A stretch of DNA of 60,506 bases. Origin: Actinobacteria bacterium Ga0077541. GTDB taxonomy: Bacteria; Actinomycetota; Thermoleophilia; Miltoncostaeales; Miltoncostaeaceae. The DNA lies in contig LNEQ01000230.1 of NCBI GenBank assembly GCA_001464995.1, forward strand, positions 1-60,506, in the 5' to 3' direction. This document shows, piece after piece, positions 22,172 to 31,600 of the stretch. Within the stretch, counting starts at the first letter, position 1. Each line of letters opens with the position of its first letter. Under the pieces are notes generated by a model that worked only from the letters and a program-made list of their open reading frames with translations, searched no databases and was not told where the DNA came from. The translations under genes were made by a program, and so were the position numbers.

Positions 22172-23365
22172 TCACGCGAGGGCGGGACGGCCGACGACCC
22201 GCAGGGCCGCCGCCGCGCAGAGGGCGAACAGCGCGGCCCCGAGTATCAGGGGCACCGCGATGCCCACGTGCTCGAAGAGCACGGTCGCCAGCAGCGGGGC
22301 GCCGATGCGGGCCGCCCCGCCCACGGACGCGCTGAGGCCGAGCACCATGCCCTGCTCGCGCTCGCCCGCGGCGAGCGAGATCAGGGCGGTGGTGGTGGAG
22401 AAGACGAGCCCGGAGGCGATCGCGAGCAGGGCGAGGCCGACCAGCAGCAGCCACAGGTCGTGCGAGACGGCCACGAGCATCAGGCCGGCGGCGGTGCCCC
22501 CGAACCCTGCGATCATCACGCGGCTCTCGCCCCAGCGCTCCACCACGCGCCCCACGAGGTACCCCTGCGAGAAGACGGCCATCACGCCGATGAAGGTGAA
22601 CAGCAGCCCCATCTGGACCGGGCTGTACGAGAAGCGCCTGTCCCCGAAGAGGGCGAAGGTCGTCTCCATGCCCACGAAAGCGAAGGTCGAGACGAACGAC
22701 AGCCACACCAGGGGAGCGAGGTCGCGGCTGGACAGCGCCCGGCGCACGATCGCCAGGCGAGGCACCGGGGCCTCGGGGGCGGTGGCTCCGGGACGGCGCG
22801 ACTCGGGCAGACGGACGTAGGCGATGACGAAGTTCGCCGCGGCGAGGCCCGAGGCGACGAAGAACGGCAGCCGCTGGTCGATCGTCGAGAAGAGGGCCCC
22901 GATCGCCGGGCCCAGCACGAATCCGAGCCCGAAGGCGGCGCCGATCATCCCCATGCCCTTGGCACGGTCCTTCGGCTCGGTGACGTCGGCCACGTACGCC
23001 TGGGCGGCGGCGTAGGAGGCGCCCGCGATGCCCTGCAGCACGCGGGCGATCAGCAGCAGCAGGAGCGAGCCCGCGAGGCCGATGAAGAGGGCGGCCACCG
23101 CGCTGCCCGCGAGGGAGACGAGGATCACGGGCCGGCGCCCATGACGGTCGGACAGGCGCCCCCACACGGGGGCGAACAGGAGCTGCGCCACCGCGTAGGA
23201 GGCGGTGATGATCCCGATCTCCACGGGCGTGGCGCCGATCTCCTCCGCCCAGAGGGGGAGGATCGGCAGCACCAGCCCGAAGCCGATGAGGTCGATGACG
23301 ACCGTCGTGAAGACGATCCCCAGCGGCGTCAGGAAGAACGACGCCCCGCGGCCGGCCCTACCCAC
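22172..23365 (-). CDS. MFS transporter (TetA/multidrug-like)
   Basis: 12-TM pattern; FAPVWGRLSDRHGRRPVILVSLAGSAVAALF. Confidence 0.88.
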   Translation of the reverse strand: MGRAGRGASFFLTPLGIVFTTVVIDLIGFGLVLPILPLWAEEIGATPVEIGIITASYAVAQLLFAPVWGRLSDRHGRRPVILVSLAGSAVAALFIGLAGSLLLLLIARVLQGIAGASYAAAQAYVADVTEPKDRAKGMGMIGAAFGLGFVLGPAIGALFSTIDQRLPFFVASGLAAANFVIAYVRLPESRRPGATAPEAPVPRLAIVRRALSSRDLAPLVWLSFVSTFAFVGMETTFALFGDRRFSYSPVQMGLLFTFIGVMAVFSQGYLVGRVVERWGESRVMIAGFGGTAAGLMLVAVSHDLWLLLVGLALLAIASGLVFSTTTALISLAAGEREQGMVLGLSASVGGAARIGAPLLATVLFEHVGIAVPLILGAALFALCAAAALRVVGRPALA

Positions 23366-23367
23366 GA

Positions 23368-24264
23368 TCAGAACGCGTCGACGGCGAGGGCGACGAAGAT
23401 CAGCGCCAGGTAGAGGAGCGAGTAGTGGAAGGTCGCCTTGGCCCAGCCGATCGCGGGGTCGCGGTACAGCCGCCACGACAGGTAGAGGAAGACGAGCCCC
23501 AGGACCAGCGCGCTCACGAGGTAGAACAACCCCGCGGCGCCCGAGGCGACCGGGAGGATGCTCACGGCGATCATCACGAACGTCCACAGGAGGATCTGCC
23601 GCTTGGTCTCCTCGACGCCGTGCACGACCGGGAGCATGGGCACGCCGGCGGCGGCGTAGTCGCGCTTGAGCATCAGCGCGAGCGCCCAGAAGTGCGGCGG
23701 GGTCCAGTAGAAGACGATCGCGAAGAGGATCCACGCCGACAGCGACAGGTCTCCGGTGACGGCGGCCCACCCGACCAGCGGCGGGACGGCGCCGGCGGAG
23801 CCGCCGATCACGATGTTGTGGATCGAGGTCCGCTTCAGCCAGAGCGTGTAGACGCCCACGTAGAGCACCAGGCCGAGCAGCGCGAGCGCCGCCGCGAGCC
23901 AGTTCGACGACAGCCCGATGACGAGGGCGCTCGCCACGCCGAGGGCGATGCCGAACGCGAGGGCGCGACCCGGGGTCACGCGGCCGGTCACCACGGGGCG
24001 GGCGTCGGTGCGGTGCATGACGTCGTCGATGTCGCGGTCGATGTACTGGTTGATCGCGTTGGCGCCGCCGGCGGCGAGGTAGCCGCCGATCAACGTCCAC
24101 AGCACCAGCCACCAACCGGGATTGCCGCCCTCGGCGACGAACATCGCCGCGCCGGTGGTGAACAGCAGGAGGGAGATGACGCGCGGCTTGGTGAGCCGGA
24201 TGTAGTCGACCACCACCGCAAGGGGTCCTGCGGCGACGCCCGCCGGCATGGCGCGGGTCGTCAT
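23368..24264 (-). CDS. ctaB: Protoheme IX farnesyltransferase
   Basis: YIRLTKPRVISLLLFTTGAAMF, NAINQYIDRDIDDVMHRTDARPVVTGRV, WTPPHFWALALMLKRDYAAAGVPMLPVV. Confidence 0.95.
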   Translation of the reverse strand: MTTRAMPAGVAAGPLAVVVDYIRLTKPRVISLLLFTTGAAMFVAEGGNPGWWLVLWTLIGGYLAAGGANAINQYIDRDIDDVMHRTDARPVVTGRVTPGRALAFGIALGVASALVIGLSSNWLAAALALLGLVLYVGVYTLWLKRTSIHNIVIGGSAGAVPPLVGWAAVTGDLSLSAWILFAIVFYWTPPHFWALALMLKRDYAAAGVPMLPVVHGVEETKRQILLWTFVMIAVSILPVASGAAGLFYLVSALVLGLVFLYLSWRLYRDPAIGWAKATFHYSLLYLALIFVALAVDAF

Positions 24265-24449
24265 GCGGCGGCCGAGTAGGCGATCAGCGCCACCAGGAAG
24301 ACCACCGGGACGATCGCCCAGACGGTCTCGAGGCGGCGGTGGGCGGCGGTCTCCTCCGGGTCGGCGGCGGGCGCCGGCCCCCGGTGGAAGACGGCGAGCA
24401 CGGCGGGCAGCGCGAACAGGACCGCGAGCACCAACGCCGTCGTCCTCAT
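24261..24449 (-). CDS. 62-aa two-TM protein resembling the CoxII transmembrane hairpin
   Basis: MRTTALVLAVLFALPAVLAVFHRGPAPAADPEETAAHRRLETVWAIVPVVFLVALIAYSAAA; overlaps ctaB start. Confidence 0.65.
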   Translation of the reverse strand: MRTTALVLAVLFALPAVLAVFHRGPAPAADPEETAAHRRLETVWAIVPVVFLVALIAYSAAA

Positions 24450-24576
24450 CGCTGTGTCTCCCGATGCGTCAACCCGCGCGAGCATAGCCGAGGCGGGCCG
24501 GGGGGCACCCCTGACAGACGTACGCGTGAGACGGGTACCGGAAGCCCCCCGCGCCCGCCGGGGTAGGTTTCGCCCC

Positions 24577-25857
24577 GTGGAGCGAGCCGACGCCGTGGTG
24601 CTGGGAGCGGGGCCCGCCGGCCTCGGCGCGGCGCTGGCGCTGGTCCGGGCGGGCGCCCGCGTGGTCGTGGCCGACCCGGCCCCCGAGCCCGGCGGGCTCT
24701 GCGTCACCCGCCGGCGGGACGGCTTCGCCTACGACGTCGGTGGCCACATCCCGTTCGTGCGCGACGCCCCCCGGCGCGCCTGGCTCGAGGACCTGCTCGG
24801 CGACGACCTGCGCTGGGTCGGCCGCCCGGTCGCCTGCGTGCGCGACGGCGCGGTCGTGCGCGGGCGCTACCTCGACCAGCGGCCCGCCGGGCCGGAGGCC
24901 GCGGGGCCCCACGACGCGACGGCCCGCGGCGAGCTTGCCTCGCGGTTCGGCGCCGCCTTCGTCGACCGCGTCATGCGGCCGTACCTCGAGAAGGTCGACG
25001 GGGTCGCCCTCGAGAGCATCCCCGGCGACCGGGCGCGGCGCCTGCTGGAGGGCCAGGCGGCGCCCGACGGCTTCTTCTTCCCCGCACGCGGGATCGGCCA
25101 GCTGATGGACGCGATGGCGGCCGCCGCGCGCGACGCCGGCGCCGACATCCGGCTCTCCACGGCGGCCGAGGCGATCCACGCGCCCGGTGGGCGCGTCGCC
25201 GGCGTGCGGTTGGCGGGCGGCGCCGGGGTTGCGGCGCCGCAGGTCGTGGTCGCGATGCCCGCGGCGGCGGCGGCGCGCCTCGTCTCCCCCGGCCCCCCGG
25301 CGGGCGTGCTCGGCCCCGTGCGGATGAGGGCCGTGGCGATCGTGTACCTCGCCCTCGACCGGCCCCGGCTCACCGAGGAGACCTGGATCCAGGTCGACGA
25401 CGCGCGCGTGCCGTTCGCGCGCGCCTTCGAGATCGCCAACTGGAGCCCGCTGCTCGCGCCGGAGGGGCGGACGCTGATCGGCTTGGAGTGCTACTGCCGC
25501 GCCGACGCCGCGGATCCGGTCTGGGGCCTCGGCGACGCGGCCCTCGCACAGGCCTGCGCCCGCGCCCTCGGGGATCCGCTCGGCCTGCTCGACGACCCCG
25601 CGGGGGCGGTGGCCGTGGAGGTGCTGCGGATCCCGCGCGCCTACCCGGTCGCCGACCTCGCCCAGGTGCCCGCGGTCCGGGCGCCGGCGGTCTGGCTCGA
25701 CGGCCTGGAGGGGGTGCACCTCGCGCCCGGCGCCGCGGTGATCGAGGCCGTCGAGGCGGGCGAGCGCGCGGCGGCCGCGGCACTCGGCGCCGGGCGGCCC
25801 GCACCGGGCGCCGCGGGTGTCGCGGGCGGACGGACCGGAGCCCCCGGGGTGAGGTAG
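24577..25857 (+). CDS. FAD-dependent amine-oxidase / UDP-galactopyranose-mutase-like oxidoreductase
   Basis: AVVLGAGPAGLGAALALVRAGARVVVADPAPEPGGLCVTRRRDGFAYDVGGHIPF. Confidence 0.82.
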   Translation: MERADAVVLGAGPAGLGAALALVRAGARVVVADPAPEPGGLCVTRRRDGFAYDVGGHIPFVRDAPRRAWLEDLLGDDLRWVGRPVACVRDGAVVRGRYLDQRPAGPEAAGPHDATARGELASRFGAAFVDRVMRPYLEKVDGVALESIPGDRARRLLEGQAAPDGFFFPARGIGQLMDAMAAAARDAGADIRLSTAAEAIHAPGGRVAGVRLAGGAGVAAPQVVVAMPAAAAARLVSPGPPAGVLGPVRMRAVAIVYLALDRPRLTEETWIQVDDARVPFARAFEIANWSPLLAPEGRTLIGLECYCRADAADPVWGLGDAALAQACARALGDPLGLLDDPAGAVAVEVLRIPRAYPVADLAQVPAVRAPAVWLDGLEGVHLAPGAAVIEAVEAGERAAAAALGAGRPAPGAAGVAGGRTGAPGVR

Positions 25858-25867
25858 CCTCACGAGG

Positions 25868-27313
25868 GTGGCGACCACACAGGCACCGGCCGTCCGGGAC
25901 CGGTTCGCGGCGCTGCTGGACCCGGGGCGCGTCATCGACCACCCCCTCGAGCGTCGCCTCTACGGCCGCGACGGCTCCATCGCCCAGGGCGACTGCGGGC
26001 TGGTGGTCCTGCCCGAGACCACGGCCGAGGTGGTCGCGTGCATGCGCCTCGCGCACGACCTCGGCATCCCGGTGGTGCCGCGCGGCTCGGGCACCGGGCT
26101 CTGCGGGGGGGCCGTCCCGCTCGACGGCGCCCTGGTGCTCTCGGTGGCGCGCATGTCGCGCATCCTCGAGGTCGACCCGTCGGTGCCCTGCGCCCGCGTC
26201 GAGCCGGGCGTCCTCAACCTCGACCTGTCGACCGCCGTGCGCCACCTCGGCCTGCACTACGCGCCCGACCCCTCCAGCCAGCAGGCGTGCTCGATCGGCG
26301 GCAACGTCGCCACCAACGCGGGCGGTCCGCACTGCCTGGCCTCGGGGGTGACGGCCCAGCACATCCTCGGCATGGAGATCGTCCTCGCCGACGGCGAGGT
26401 GCTGCGCCTCGGCGGCACGGCGCCCGACCCGCCGGGCTACGACCTGCGCGGGTTCGTCGTGGGCGGCGAGGGCACGCTGGGCGTGGTCACCGAGATCACG
26501 GTGCGCCTCAGCCGCAACCCGCCCCACGTGACGACGATGCTCCTCGACTTCCCCACCGTGGCCGCGGCCGGGGCGGCCGTGGGCGGCATCATCGGCGCCG
26601 GGGTCATCCCCGCGGCGATGGAGATGATGGACCAGAAGATGGTGGTCGCCGTCGAGGCCTTCGTGAGGGCCGACCTGCCGGTGGAGGCGGCGGCGCTGTT
26701 GCTGGTGGAGGTGGACGGCACGGCGGCCGAGGTCGCCTCGCACACCGCGGTCGTCGAGCGGGTGGGCGCCGAGACCGGAGCCGGGCGCGTGCGGGTGGCC
26801 CGCGACGAGGCCGAGCGGGCCCTGTTCTGGAAGGCCCGCAAGAGCGCCTTCGGCGCCGTCGCGCGGATCGCCCCCAACTACTACCTGCACGACTGCGTCG
26901 TGCCGCGCACGCGTCTGGTGGAGATCCTGGCGCGCATCTACGAGATCGGCGCCGAGCTCGACCTCGTGATCATGAACGTCTTCCACGCCGGCGACGGCAA
27001 CCTGCACCCCCTGATCGCCTTCGACCGCCGCGACCCGGAGCAGGTGGAGCGGGTGCACGCGGCGGGCACCCTGATCATCGAGGCCTGCGTCGCCGTCGGC
27101 GGGGTGCTGTCGGGCGAGCACGGCATCGGCCTGGAGAAGCGCGACTTCATGCCGCTCACCTTCTCCGCGACCGATCTCGAGGCGCAGGCGTGCGCCCGGG
27201 AGGCCTTCGACCCGGAGGGCCGGATGAACCCGGCCAAGGTGCTGCCGATCGGCAGCCGCTGCGGGGAGATCGTGCTCGATGCCGGCTCCCTGCCGGAGGG
27301 CACCTGGCTGTGA
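25868..27313 (+). CDS. glcD: FAD-linked glycolate/lactate oxidase subunit
   Basis: VVPRGSGTGLCGGAVPLDGALVLSVARM, QQACSIGGNVATNAGGPHCLASGVTAQHILGMEIVLADGE, GVLSGEHGIGLEKRDFM. Confidence 0.92.
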   Translation: MATTQAPAVRDRFAALLDPGRVIDHPLERRLYGRDGSIAQGDCGLVVLPETTAEVVACMRLAHDLGIPVVPRGSGTGLCGGAVPLDGALVLSVARMSRILEVDPSVPCARVEPGVLNLDLSTAVRHLGLHYAPDPSSQQACSIGGNVATNAGGPHCLASGVTAQHILGMEIVLADGEVLRLGGTAPDPPGYDLRGFVVGGEGTLGVVTEITVRLSRNPPHVTTMLLDFPTVAAAGAAVGGIIGAGVIPAAMEMMDQKMVVAVEAFVRADLPVEAAALLLVEVDGTAAEVASHTAVVERVGAETGAGRVRVARDEAERALFWKARKSAFGAVARIAPNYYLHDCVVPRTRLVEILARIYEIGAELDLVIMNVFHAGDGNLHPLIAFDRRDPEQVERVHAAGTLIIEACVAVGGVLSGEHGIGLEKRDFMPLTFSATDLEAQACAREAFDPEGRMNPAKVLPIGSRCGEIVLDAGSLPEGTWL

Positions 27314-28359
27314 CGACCGTCCTCGCGCCCCGGACGCCGGGCGAGGCCGCGCAGGCGCTGTCCGAGGCCACCGCGGCGCGGGCGAGCGTGACGGTGGCCG
27401 GCGGGGGCACCCGCTCGCGCCGGGGGCGGCCCGGGCCGCCGGCCGACCGCGAGCTGCGCACGACCGGCATGGACCGGGTGGTGGCGCACGAGCCCGCCGA
27501 CCTGACCCTCACCGTGGAGGCCGGCGTGCCGGTGACCGAGGCCGTCCGCATCGCGGCGAGCGCGGGGCAGGCATGGCCTCAGGCCGAGGTGCGCGAGGGA
27601 TCCACGGTGGGCGGGGTGCTGGCGGCGGCCGCGAGCAGCCGCCAGCGGCTCCGTTCGGGCGCGGTGCGCGACTCGCTGCTGGAGGTGGTGATCGCCACCG
27701 GCGACGGGCGCCTGGTCACCGCGGGTGGTCGCACCGTCAAGGGCGTGTCCGGCTACGACATCCCGCGCCTGGCGGTGGGATCGCTCGGAACGCTCGGCGT
27801 CATCGTGCAGGCCACGCTGAAGCTGTGGCCGCTGCCCCCGGCGCGGGCGTGGTTCGGAGCCGGGGGGCCGCTCGCCGACCGCATCGCGGCGGCGGAGCGC
27901 GCGCTCACCGGCGGCGTCCGCCCCAGCTCGGTGCTGCTGGGCCCGGGCCGGCTCGCGGTGGAGCTGGCCGGCCCGGAGGACGACGTCCGCGCGCCGGAGG
28001 GCCTCGCGCCGCTGACCGAGGCGCCGGCGGAGCCCGCCGGCGAGGGCCTGGTGGAGGCCGGCGTCTCGCCGGCGCTGCTGGGCGAGCTGGCCGTCCGGCT
28101 GGAGGAGGCGGGGCTGCCCTACGAGGCCTGGATGGGCGTCGGGATCTGCCGGGTGGCGGTCGGCTCGGCCGGCGACGTCGCGCGTGTGCGCGGCTGGGCA
28201 CTGGCCCTCGGCGGGCACGCGTCGGTGATCGACGGCCCCGACCACCTCCGCGCCGACCCCTGGGGGCCCGAGCCGCCGGGCGTGCACCTGATGAAGCGGC
28301 TGCGAGAGCGGTTCGACCCGGCCGGCATCCTCAACCCGCGGATGCTGGTGTGGGCGTGA
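27310..28359 (+). CDS. glcE: Glycolate oxidase FAD-binding subunit
   Basis: VAGGGTRSRRG, STVGGVLAAAASSRQRLRSGAVRDSLLEVVIATGDGRLVTAGGRTVKGVSGYDIPRLAVGSLGTLGVI. Confidence 0.9.
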   Translation: MTTVLAPRTPGEAAQALSEATAARASVTVAGGGTRSRRGRPGPPADRELRTTGMDRVVAHEPADLTLTVEAGVPVTEAVRIAASAGQAWPQAEVREGSTVGGVLAAAASSRQRLRSGAVRDSLLEVVIATGDGRLVTAGGRTVKGVSGYDIPRLAVGSLGTLGVIVQATLKLWPLPPARAWFGAGGPLADRIAAAERALTGGVRPSSVLLGPGRLAVELAGPEDDVRAPEGLAPLTEAPAEPAGEGLVEAGVSPALLGELAVRLEEAGLPYEAWMGVGICRVAVGSAGDVARVRGWALALGGHASVIDGPDHLRADPWGPEPPGVHLMKRLRERFDPAGILNPRMLVWA

Positions 28360-29558
28360 GCGCGTCCAACTGGGATCCCTCGCGCCCGGCGCCGCTCGAG
28401 GAGGACGTCGTCAAGTGCGTCGCGTGCGGCCTCTGCCTGCCGCACTGCCCGACCTTCCGGCTCACCGGCCGCGAGACCGCCTCGCCGCGCGGCCGCATCG
28501 CGGCCATGCGCGCGGTGGAGGAGGGCCACGCCGTGGTCGACTCCTCGTTCACCACGATGATGGACGAGTGCCTCGCCTGCCGCGCCTGCGAGGCGGCCTG
28601 CCCGAGCGGCGTGCCCTTCGGCCGGATGATCGAGGGCGCCCGCGCGCAGGCCGAGCCCACCCGCCCGGTGGCCGCGCGCGGCATCCGTCGCGCCGGGCTC
28701 ACCGGCGTGCTGCCGCGGCCGCGGCTGGTGATGGCCGCCGGCTGGCTGCTCGGCATCGCGCGCGCCCTGCGGCTCGACCGCCTCGCGCCCGCCGCCCACC
28801 GGGCCTCCTCCCCGCCGGTCTCGCTGACCGAGCTGCGCCGGCCCATCCCGCGGACGCTCGGGGAGGGGCCCCTGGCGCGCGTCCTGTCGGGCTGCGTGAT
28901 GGACGTCGCCTTCCGCCCGACGCAGCGGGCGACGATGCGGGTCGTGGCCGCGGCCGGCTACACGGCGTCCCGCACCACGCCGGCCGGCTGTTGCGGAGCG
29001 CTGGCGATGCACTACGGGCAGCCCGAGGCGGCCCGGGCGATGGCACGGGCCCGGATCGCCGAGATGGAGGACGCCGAGATCGTGGTCGCCAACGCCTCCG
29101 GGTGCAGCGCCCACATCCGCACCTACGGCGAGCTGCTCGCCGACGACCCCGCCTGGGCCGCACGGGCCGAGCAGGTCGCCGCGCGCACGCGCGACCTGAT
29201 CGAGCTGCAGCCGCCGCCGCGCGACGCGGGCCTCGGGACCGTCGCGGTCCATGACGCCTGCCACCACCTCCACGCCCAGGGCATCGGCCCGCGGGGACTG
29301 CTGGCCGGGGCCGGCGCCCACTGCGTCGACCTGGGCGACGGCGGCCGCTGCTGCGGCGCGGCCGGGCTCTACAGCGTGCTGCAGCCCGAGATGGCGGCGC
29401 GGCTGCGGCGCCAGAAGGCCGAGGCCGTGGCCGCCACGGGCGCGCCCGTCGTGGCGGTCGCCAACCCGGGCTGCGCCATCCAGATCGCCGCCGGCCTGCG
29501 CGAGCTGGGCTCGTCCGTGCGCGTCGCCCACCCCGCCGAGCTGATCTCGCCCGAGTAG
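28356..29558 (+). CDS. glcF: Glycolate oxidase iron-sulfur subunit
   Basis: CVACGLCLPHCPTF, CLACRACEAACPSGVPFG, two Cys-rich CCG motifs (AGCCGALAMHYGQ, GRCCGAAG). Confidence 0.92.
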   Translation: MSASNWDPSRPAPLEEDVVKCVACGLCLPHCPTFRLTGRETASPRGRIAAMRAVEEGHAVVDSSFTTMMDECLACRACEAACPSGVPFGRMIEGARAQAEPTRPVAARGIRRAGLTGVLPRPRLVMAAGWLLGIARALRLDRLAPAAHRASSPPVSLTELRRPIPRTLGEGPLARVLSGCVMDVAFRPTQRATMRVVAAAGYTASRTTPAGCCGALAMHYGQPEAARAMARARIAEMEDAEIVVANASGCSAHIRTYGELLADDPAWAARAEQVAARTRDLIELQPPPRDAGLGTVAVHDACHHLHAQGIGPRGLLAGAGAHCVDLGDGGRCCGAAGLYSVLQPEMAARLRRQKAEAVAATGAPVVAVANPGCAIQIAAGLRELGSSVRVAHPAELISPE

Positions 29559-29726
29559 GCCCCCGCCCCGGGCGAAGACCCGGACCTCACGGTCGCCCGT
29601 GTGACGAATGGGTTGCACGCCTCGGGCGCGACGTTCGCCGCGCCAGGCGCTCATCCGCGTGGCCATGCTGCTGCGCGCCCGGCCAGGCCTCGGCGCTCCC
29701 GGTTTCGACGGGGTGAAGATGGTGTT

Positions 29727-29739
29727 GGAACGTCGTTCC
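29727..29739. promoter_or_regulatory. Candidate operator: inverted repeat GGAAC-GTC-GTTCC
   Basis: ggaacgtcgttcc just upstream of TTGAGC (29744-29749) / 18 nt / TACGTT (29768-29773) / 7 nt / ATG 29781. Confidence 0.45.
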
Positions 29740-29780
29740 CCCGTTGAGCCGGCGGTGGGAAGAGCCTTACGTTCGGGGCG

Positions 29781-30674
29781 ATGCCGATCAACGGACGACT
29801 CACAGCCTCGCCAGGCCCCGCGATCGCCCTGAGCGGCGGCACACTGCCGCGCATCCGGGCGCTCGAGCCCTCGCTGCGACCGGCTGACAAGAAGTTCGCC
29901 CGCCTCGTCCTCAGCGACCCGGCCTCGCTCATACACGTCACGGTCAGCGAGGCCGCCGCCCTCGCCGGCACGGGCACGGCGACCGTGGTGCGCTGCTGCC
30001 AGGAGCTCGGCTTCCGCGGCTTCCACGACCTGAAGCTGGCCCTGGCGACCGAGCTGGTCCCGACCGGCCAGGCGGTGCCGGACGACATCGGCCCGGCCGA
30101 CTCGCCGTCCGAGATCGTCCGAAAGGTGCTGACCGCCGACGCGGACGCCGTCCGGGACACCCTCTGGATCCTGGATACGGCCGCCTTCGAGAGGATCGTC
30201 GCGGCGCTCCACGGCGCCAGGAGGATCCTGTTCGTGGCAGTCGGCTCCTCGGCGCCCCTCGCCCAGGACGCGGCCTACCGCATGGTCACCATCGGGGCGG
30301 GCGCCGAGGCTCCCGCGGACGCCCACGTGCAGCACGTCGCGGCCAGCCTGCTCACCCCCGCCGATGTCTGCTTCGCGGTCAGCCACACCGGGTCGACGCG
30401 CGAGACGGTCGCGGCGGCGACCGCCGCCCGGGACGCCGGAGCCCGGGTCGTCGCGGTGACGAGCTTCGCGCGGTCCCCGCTGACCGAGGTCACACACGAG
30501 CACCTGGTGGTCGCGAGCCGCGAGACGCGCTTCCGGATCGAGGCGATGGCGAGTCGGATCGCCCACCTGAGCGTCCTCGACGCGCTGGTCGTCTCCCTCG
30601 CCCTCAGCGGCCGTGCGGCCGCCGAGGCCTCACTCGAGCGCTCAGGGCGCGCGTTGTCGGAGCATCGGTTCTGA
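29781..30674 (+). CDS. MurR/RpiR-family transcriptional regulator
   Basis: VSEAAALAGTGTATVVRCCQELGFRGFHDLKLALA (HTH_6) plus SIS domain ILFVAVGSSAPLAQDAAYRM, AVSHTGSTRETVAAATAARDAGARVVAVT. Confidence 0.92.
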   Translation: MPINGRLTASPGPAIALSGGTLPRIRALEPSLRPADKKFARLVLSDPASLIHVTVSEAAALAGTGTATVVRCCQELGFRGFHDLKLALATELVPTGQAVPDDIGPADSPSEIVRKVLTADADAVRDTLWILDTAAFERIVAALHGARRILFVAVGSSAPLAQDAAYRMVTIGAGAEAPADAHVQHVAASLLTPADVCFAVSHTGSTRETVAAATAARDAGARVVAVTSFARSPLTEVTHEHLVVASRETRFRIEAMASRIAHLSVLDALVVSLALSGRAAAEASLERSGRALSEHRF

Positions 30675-30745
30675 CGGGCACGACCGCCACGCCGGTTGGT
30701 GGCGCCAGGCTCTCGGCCCGCGCAGCTCGCAGGCTCGGTGAGCAC

Positions 30746-31600
30746 GTGCTCGGGTGGCTGCTGCTGGCGCCCGCCCTCACGATGCTGGCCGCCTTCGTGC
30801 TCGTCCCGATGGTCCTCAACGTCGTCATCTCCTTCCAGGACCGCACGCTGACGACGCCGGAGTGGGATTGGGTGGGTCTCGACAACTGGCGGCTCCTGCT
30901 GGAGGACGGCTCCCTGCGCTCGGTGGTGCAGTTCACCGCCCTCTACACGGCCGTCACGGTGACGGGCGCGGTCGCGCTCGGCCTGGCGTGCGCGCTCGCC
31001 CTCTTCGACCGGCCCTGGCTGCGGCGGGTCGTCGGAACGCTCATCCTCCTCCCGCTCGCGACCTCCCTGGTCATCGCGGCTGCGGGCTGGCGGCTGGTGT
31101 TCGACCTGGCCGGGGTGCTCAACGAGGCCCTGCGCGCGATCGGGGTGGACGGACCGAACTGGCTCAACGAGCCGCGGCCCGCACAGGCGGCCGTGATCAT
31201 CGTCGGGCTCTGGGCCCAGGTCGGCTTCTCGCTGCTGCTCTATCAGGCCGCACTGGCCCAGGTCCCGGGCAGCCTGGTTGACGCGGCCCGCCTCTACGGC
31301 TCGTGGCGGGGGATCGCGGTCAAGGCGCGGCTGTTCGTGCCGCTCATGCGCCGGACGACGGTGGTCTGCGTGGTGATCAGCACGATCATCGCGATCCGGG
31401 CGTTCGATCAGGTGTACGCGCTCACTCAGGGCGGCCCCTTCGGGGAGAGCCGCACTCTCGCGTACCTCTCCTGGGAGCAGAGCTTCCAGTTCTTCAACCT
31501 CGGCGCCGGTGCGGCCGCCTCGAGCGCCCTCGTGGCGCTGGTACTGGTGGTCACGGCACTCGAGCTCGCCGTTCTGGGCCGGACGAGGCGACGCAGGTGA
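30746..31600 (+). CDS. Carbohydrate-type ABC transporter permease (UgpA/MalF-like); start may lie ~70 nt upstream
   Basis: GWLLLAPALTMLAAFVLVPMVLNVVISFQ...EAA-like loop VDAARLYGSWRGIAVKARLFVPLMRRTT. Confidence 0.88.
   Translation: MLGWLLLAPALTMLAAFVLVPMVLNVVISFQDRTLTTPEWDWVGLDNWRLLLEDGSLRSVVQFTALYTAVTVTGAVALGLACALALFDRPWLRRVVGTLILLPLATSLVIAAAGWRLVFDLAGVLNEALRAIGVDGPNWLNEPRPAQAAVIIVGLWAQVGFSLLLYQAALAQVPGSLVDAARLYGSWRGIAVKARLFVPLMRRTTVVCVVISTIIAIRAFDQVYALTQGGPFGESRTLAYLSWEQSFQFFNLGAGAAASSALVALVLVVTALELAVLGRTRRRR

Noticed and set aside
28119-30566. 815-aa minus-strand ORF spanning glcF and the RpiR regulator
   Set aside because: Antisense artefact; glcF Fe-S motifs and the RpiR HTH/SIS are clear on the plus strand.
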